Of a stretch of DNA of 64,000 nt, positions 59,740 to 64,000 are shown one piece after another. Where the stretch lies: positions 794,156 to 858,155 of the forward strand of contig VZQC01005691.1 of NCBI GenBank assembly GCA_009823505.1, written 5' to 3'. The notes below the pieces were generated by a model, which saw only the letters and a list, made by a program, of their open reading frames with translations, had not been told where the DNA came from and did not search any database. This stretch comes from Rhizomys pruinosus (lineage: Eukaryota; Chordata; Mammalia; Rodentia; Spalacidae). Made by a program: the position numbers and the translations under genes. Positions within the stretch are counted from its first letter, which is position 1; the number at the start of each line of letters is the position of its first letter.

Positions 59740-59875
59740 AGCAAATAAATATGTAAAAGTATAAAAGAAAGTTACAATATTAATCTACAAAAATAAGTAG
59801 CCTTCCTGTATACTAATAATAAGCAATTGGAGGAGTACATGAAAATCATTACACTATCCCTAAAAATAAGATTAA
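59740..59875 (+). pseudogene. LINE-1 ORF2 remnant downstream of the RT core
   Basis: 'tagccttcctgtatactaat' reads as the VAFLYTNN-like segment that normally follows the 'NNFSKV' region cut at 59055. It is probably the continuation of the same host L1. Confidence 0.65.
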
Positions 59876-60535
59876 AAATTGGATTTAAGTTTATTTATTA
59901 AGGTCAAACAACTGGCAATAAACAGACCAAGGCCTCAAAACCTAGGGTGTTGATACTGGCTATTTTCTAAACTCCATCCTGTGTCTATGTTCTCTCTGTA
60001 CTGATACATTGCTTATAAATGAAGTTAACACATCAAAGCTACAGTAGTGAAAAGAAGCTGAATTCTGAACAGCAGTGGAAGAACTCTCACAAAACCTTCA
60101 AAAACACCTAGGCACACAGAAAGCTGGTCCCAGTGAGGGGTTAAATACACTGCTCCATGAAGTAAACTGAAAGGGGGGGGTGTGAATCAACTGCAGTTAG
60201 ATTTGGAGAAAGGTACATTTATTCTGTACACCTCGGCCCATGTGATTGATGTCAATTTAGGCTTTATAGAGTAAAAAGTGCTGACAAACAAGCGAATCTC
60301 TTTATTAATGTACTATAAAAGGATAAGTGAAGCTTGAGAAACTTTGTTTGCCCTAGACTCAGCACATCAAGAAGGCTGGCAAAGGTAAACACTTCCCTGG
60401 ATGGATGAACCATGGCTCTGCCAGCTCCATTTTTCACAAACAATCTTCCCTTTAGATTTTCTAAAGATTTTAATTCTCTAGATCCATGATTTCAAACTAC
60501 TTGGTCTCACTTTGACACATTTCAAAATACTTACC
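59876..60535. other. Non-coding stretch, nothing recognised
   Basis: No gene or repeat was recognised. Confidence 0.5.
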
Positions 60536-60690
60536 TGAGCCAGACATGCTGGTACATATCTTTTATCCCAGTACTTGGAAGACAGAGGCAGACAGATCTT
60601 TGTGAGATCAAGGCCAACCTGGTCTACCTAGTGAGTTCCAGGCCAGCTGGAGCTGCAGGGAGACCCTGTCTTAACAAAACAGAAGAAAAT
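60536..60690 (+). repeat. B1 SINE, old
   Basis: 'gagccagacatgctggtaca' ... 'gagaccctgtcttaacaaaac'. It is separated by 8 bp from a B2 in the same orientation. Confidence 0.9.
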
Positions 60691-60698
60691 AAATTGGG

Positions 60699-60928
60699 AG
60701 GCTGGGGAGATGGATGACTCAGTCCTTAGGAGCACTGGCTGCTCTTGCAAAGGATCTGGGTTCAATTTTCAACACCCATGTGGTGGCTAATAACTATCTG
60801 TAACTCCAGTTCCAGGGGATTCAATATCCTCTTCTAACCTCTGTGGGTACTGCAGGCCATGGGTATACTTGGAGACTGTACATACATGCAGGAAGAACAC
60901 TCATACACATAAAATTAAAAAAAATTTA
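60699..60928 (+). repeat. B2 SINE, old
   Basis: 'gaggctggggagatggatgactcag' ... 'cacccatgtggtggctaataac' ... A-rich tail. Confidence 0.9.
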
Positions 60929-61126
60929 AGAACCCAAAATAGTTAGCTAAGTTATCATAGTCATTATTTAGCCACAAACCTTCCATCAACCTCTTATTTA
61001 AAAAAATCTTGTATTGTTAGTACCTGTGTTATTAAGTCTATATGATCATAAGTTATACAATTTTTTAATTTTTTTGATCTATATGATTTTTTTTGATCTA
61101 TATGATCAAAGTTATACAATTTAAAA

Positions 61127-61382
61127 ATTTTTTTTAATTTTATTTATTTATTTATTTATTTATTTATGTTTATGAATGTATCGTCTGCATGTAGGTTTGT
61201 GCACCCGTGTTGTGCAATGCCACGGAGGTCAGAAAAGGGCGTCAGATTCCCCTGGAACTGGAGTTCTCCTGGAATTGGAGTTACAGACAGTTCTGGGCCG
61301 CCATGTGGGTGCTGCAGATTGAACCTGGGTCCTCTGCAAGAGCAGTCAGTGCTCTTAACCACTAGGCCATCTCTCCAGCCCC
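61127..61382 (-). repeat. B2 SINE with TSD and (TTTA)n tail
   Basis: Reverse B2 with a (TTTA)n left end. The direct repeat 'agttatacaat' is at 61110-61120 and 61383-61393. Confidence 0.95.
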
Positions 61383-61467
61383 AGTTATACAATATTTTAA
61401 AAGTAACCATTCCTCAAGAGATTTTACCAACTATTTTAAGGGTATAATTAGTATAGTTTGTTATACA

Positions 61468-61812
61468 TGGTATACACTTTTCTGTTGCTGTGATAAAACC
61501 ACCATGACCAAGGGAACTTATAAAAGGAAGAGTTTATTTGAGCTTATGATTGACAGTTCCAGGGAATCAGAGTCCATTGTGGCGGGAAGCATGGTGGCCA
61601 GGGCTGGAGCAGAAAGCCAAGCACAGGAAGTCAAGAGAGAAAGGCTGGAGACTGCAAGGTTTGTTAAACTCACTAAGCCTGCCCCCAATGACGTACTTTC
61701 TCCAGCATGGCCACACCTTCTAAGACCTCCCAGAACAGTGCCACCAACTGGGGACAAAAATGTCTGAATACTTAAAGCCTATGAGGGGCACTCTCATTCA
61801 AACCACCACACA
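61468..61812 (-). mobile_element. Non-autonomous hAT-like DNA transposon (URR1-like), reverse copy
   Basis: Near-complete reverse complement of 6645-6998: 'ttttctgttgctgtgataaaacc' ... 'catggccacaccttctaagac' ... 'ctctcattcaaaccaccaca'. Both copies share fine detail (for example 'gggaacttataaaaggaaga'), so they are close relatives. Confidence 0.65.
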
Positions 61813-61990
61813 TGGGATATTTATATTATGTCAGACAGAATTATGACCTGCTATTATCTTCATTTAGAAATTAAGCATGACATAAAGGAGATGTGATTGG
61901 GTATGTCATTGACAAGTGGTAGACTTGTGATCATTAATCTTGTCAACTTCACAGCTCTGGAATTAACCATAACAGATTAACTGAAGGAGG

Positions 61991-62050
61991 ACCTCCCTCA
62001 AAGTGAGGTGAACCTCCCTCAAAGTGAGGTGGACCTCCCTCAAAGTGAGG
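61991..62050 (+). repeat. 21-bp tandem repeat, nearly three units
   Basis: 'acctccctcaaagtgaggtg' plus a/g, at 61991-62011, 62012-62032 and 62033-62050. Each unit contains CCTC...GAGG inverted arms, so it could form short hairpins. Confidence 0.97.
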
Positions 62051-62143
62051 CACACCTTCCAATGGGGGATGTGAATCAATAGATTTGAGGGAAGGCAGTG
62101 TTACCTGCCAACTTGTCCTCTTTCATGCTGAGCAAATGTGTCC

Positions 62144-62288
62144 ATTCATGGTGGCACATACCTTAATCCCAGAACTCAGGAGACAGAGGCAGGCAGATCT
62201 CTGTGAGTTCAAGGCCAGCCTGGTCTACATAATGAGTTCCAGGCCAGCTGGGGCTACAGGAAGACCCTGTCTCAAAAAGATTTTTAAA
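62144..62288 (+). repeat. B1 SINE with 10-bp TSD
   Basis: B1 in sense, flanked by 'aaatgtgtcc' at 62134-62143 and 62289-62298. Confidence 0.94.
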
Positions 62289-62525
62289 AAATGTGTCCTT
62301 TCATACTGTTTCTGCTGCTAATGCAGCCATCCTCCAGACTCCAGCTTCCTCATCGGCCTTCCAATGCACAGCTACTAGATCGAGCTACTCAGCCACTTCA
62401 CCTGGCAACCAGCCACTGTAGCTACCCAGCGCCTATCATGTAAATCAATTGAATAAATCCTCTTATAGATGTACACACATTCTTTCTGTTCTCTGCCTTT
62501 AGGGAACCTTGCTTGATACAGAGAT

Positions 62526-63110
62526 CCTCAAATATTCTTTCTCTCTGCCTAGAAATTTCTGTCTTCCACATGATGGCTAACATGTCAGTTTATGTTCCCA
62601 GAGTAAGGAAGATGTGGCACATCAATGCCAGCCATGCCAAAACAAACACACATATCAACACATGAGTATAAATAAAGCATTGTTGTTTTAATCCACTGGT
62701 TAACAGTATTAAAACATAGCCTTGTTGTTCTGGTTAATCAATCTCCCATTCCCCAATTATCTCCTATATTGCTTCTCCTGACAAAAGTGTCTTCTAGGGA
62801 TTCAGGTCCATCATCTTTATTACAGTCTTCTCCCTTTCCAGTTGCTAGGTTCAATTGATGAATCCCCTAAAATGGTTCCAGAAACTCTATTCACCTTTTA
62901 TAGCTGAAATGGTTTTCACTGATATTTTCATCATGTCTTGCCAACTAGGAAAACTGTATTGCTACTTAGTCTCTGACACTCCAATCCCTTATTAATACAG
63001 CTTAACAACTCCACTTACTTCAGGGACATTTAACAAGTCTTAGATAAAATAGACATTAATTCCTTTGTCTTTCTATTTAGAATTAAAAATAGAAGTGCGC
63101 CTTAAGGCTT
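62526..63110. other. Non-coding stretch, nothing recognised
   Basis: No gene or repeat was recognised. Confidence 0.5.
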
Positions 63111-63111
63111 T

Positions 63112-63116
63112 TCTCT

Positions 63117-63148
<32 letters not shown>

Positions 63149-63293
63149 GGTATTTTTGAGACAGCGTCTCCCTTTAGTCTCAGCTATCCTGGAGCTCACT
63201 CTGTAGACCAGGCTGGCCTCAAACTCACAAAGATCCGCCTGCCTCTGCCTCCCAAGTGCTAGGATTAAAGGCATGCGCCACCACGCCTGGCTT
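63112..63293 (-). repeat. B1 SINE with long homopolymer tail
   Basis: A T28-type run at 63121-63148 (the complement of the poly(A) tail), then a well-preserved reverse B1 to 'catgcgccaccacgcctggc'. A long pure tail suggests a recent insertion. Confidence 0.96.
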
Positions 63294-63422
63294 TCCTGAG
63301 ACACCCCTCTAGGAGGGGTGGGAAGGCTTTTCTATCATCATCTAAACCTCAGTGATTTTCTTCTCAAGAACTCTCAGTAATTGAAAATATCGTTTTTCAG
63401 ATTTTCTAAAACATATACATTA

Positions 63423-63646
63423 AAAATATTTTATTTGTTGTTTTAATTTTATGTGTATTTTATGGCCTGCATGTATATATGTGCACTCATGTCATACAAT
63501 GTCTGTAGAGGTCAGAAGAGGATGTTGGATGCCTTGAACTGGAGTTAAGACAGTTGATAACCACCATGTGGGTGCTGGGAACCAAACCCCAGTCCTCTGC
63601 AAGAACAGCCAGTGCTCTTAATTGCTGAGACATCTCTCCAGCCTCT
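63423..63646 (-). repeat. B2 SINE
   Basis: Reverse B2, moderately diverged; the head 'gctgagacatctctccagcc' is at the right. Confidence 0.92.
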
Positions 63647-64000
63647 AAAACAGACAAGATACTTTTTAAGACAGTAGGAGTTCAGTATCTGAGGTGGAGA
63701 ATTAAGACCCTTCTTTCTTGTGATAGGTAATACAGTCACCTGGATTGGATTAACAACTGCCTAGAGCATTAGTGAGGCACATTTTGGGTACGTCTTGAAG
63801 GCATTGCAAGACAGTAAGGACCAAGGCAAGAAGATCCATCCTGAATGTGAATGGAAACATCCCACAGGCTTGGTTACTGGGATTGAACAAAAAGAAACTA
63901 CAACCTGAGTGCATCTCTCTTTCTCACTCTCACTCTCGCTCTCCCTTCCGCCCTTTCTCTTCCTCCTCCATTCCTGATCTGTACAGATGTAAGCAAGTTT
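63647..64000. other. Non-coding end of the window with a pyrimidine run
   Basis: No gene was recognised. A (CTCT)-rich run is at 63915-63975. Confidence 0.55.

Larger units (their letters stand above)
61925..62525 (+). repeat. Unclassified interspersed repeat, related to 49680-50515
   Basis: 'gatcattaatcttgtcaactt' ... 'ccttccaatgggggatgtgaatc' ... 'gggaaccttgcttgataca'. It holds a tandem repeat and a B1. Confidence 0.5.

Overview
The window looks like nuclear, intergenic or intronic DNA of a muroid rodent. tRNA-derived B2 SINEs, 7SL-derived B1 SINEs, B3/B4-type SINEs, LINE-1 3' ends with G-rich 3' UTRs, hAT-like fossils and long (CA)n tracts dominate. The B2 and B1 variants (for example the B2 3' half running 'ctccgcggcattgcacgac', and B1 ending 'gggagaccctgtctcgaaaagacc') do not look like standard Mus or Rattus consensus. 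I therefore favour another muroid lineage (cricetid, gerbil or spiny mouse), without being able to decide. I see no functional protein-coding gene, no rRNA or tRNA gene, no CRISPR array and no bacterial or phage content. The open reading frames are short and lie in repeats or in random sequence.

Layout. 1-7.6 kb: AT-rich DNA with B2/B1 copies, two L1-like 3'-end repeats, a muroid interspersed repeat with an inverted insert, and a hAT-like element. 7.7-28.3 kb: copy 1 of a very large direct repeat. It holds an ancient L1 broken up by SINEs, a minus-strand ZNF217-derived pseudogene, a twin-primed L1 and a young truncated L1. 28.3-28.46 kb: a short island ending in the window's only ambiguous base (n at 28459). 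28.46-49.49 kb: copy 2, in the same order and orientation. 49.5-56.6 kb: more repeats and microsatellites. 56.6-59.9 kb: a nested LINE-1 complex containing a solo LTR. 60-64 kb: SINEs, a second hAT-like copy in opposite orientation, and a small 21-bp tandem repeat.

The main result is the 20.6-kb direct duplication. Copy 2 alternates between long stretches essentially identical to copy 1 and stretches full of one-base insertions and deletions, mostly in repeats, and it begins right after the 'n'. This pattern is what a long-read gap fill with patchy polishing produces. A false (haplotype or gap-fill) duplication is therefore my leading reading; a real recent tandem duplication with a badly sequenced second copy is the alternative. 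Copy 2 also carries one clean difference, a 200-bp B1 insertion with an 11-bp target-site duplication, which suggests that two real haplotypes or paralogues exist. Copy 2 of the ZNF217 pseudogene also differs by clustered substitutions rather than indels.

No new biological system is supported. The interesting content is retroelement history (twin priming, B2-B1 dimer, LTR nested in L1, L1 5' UTR monomers), a fossil of ZNF217, and strong signs of an assembly problem that anyone using this locus should resolve first. Repeat family names are from recognition by eye; RepeatMasker was not run.
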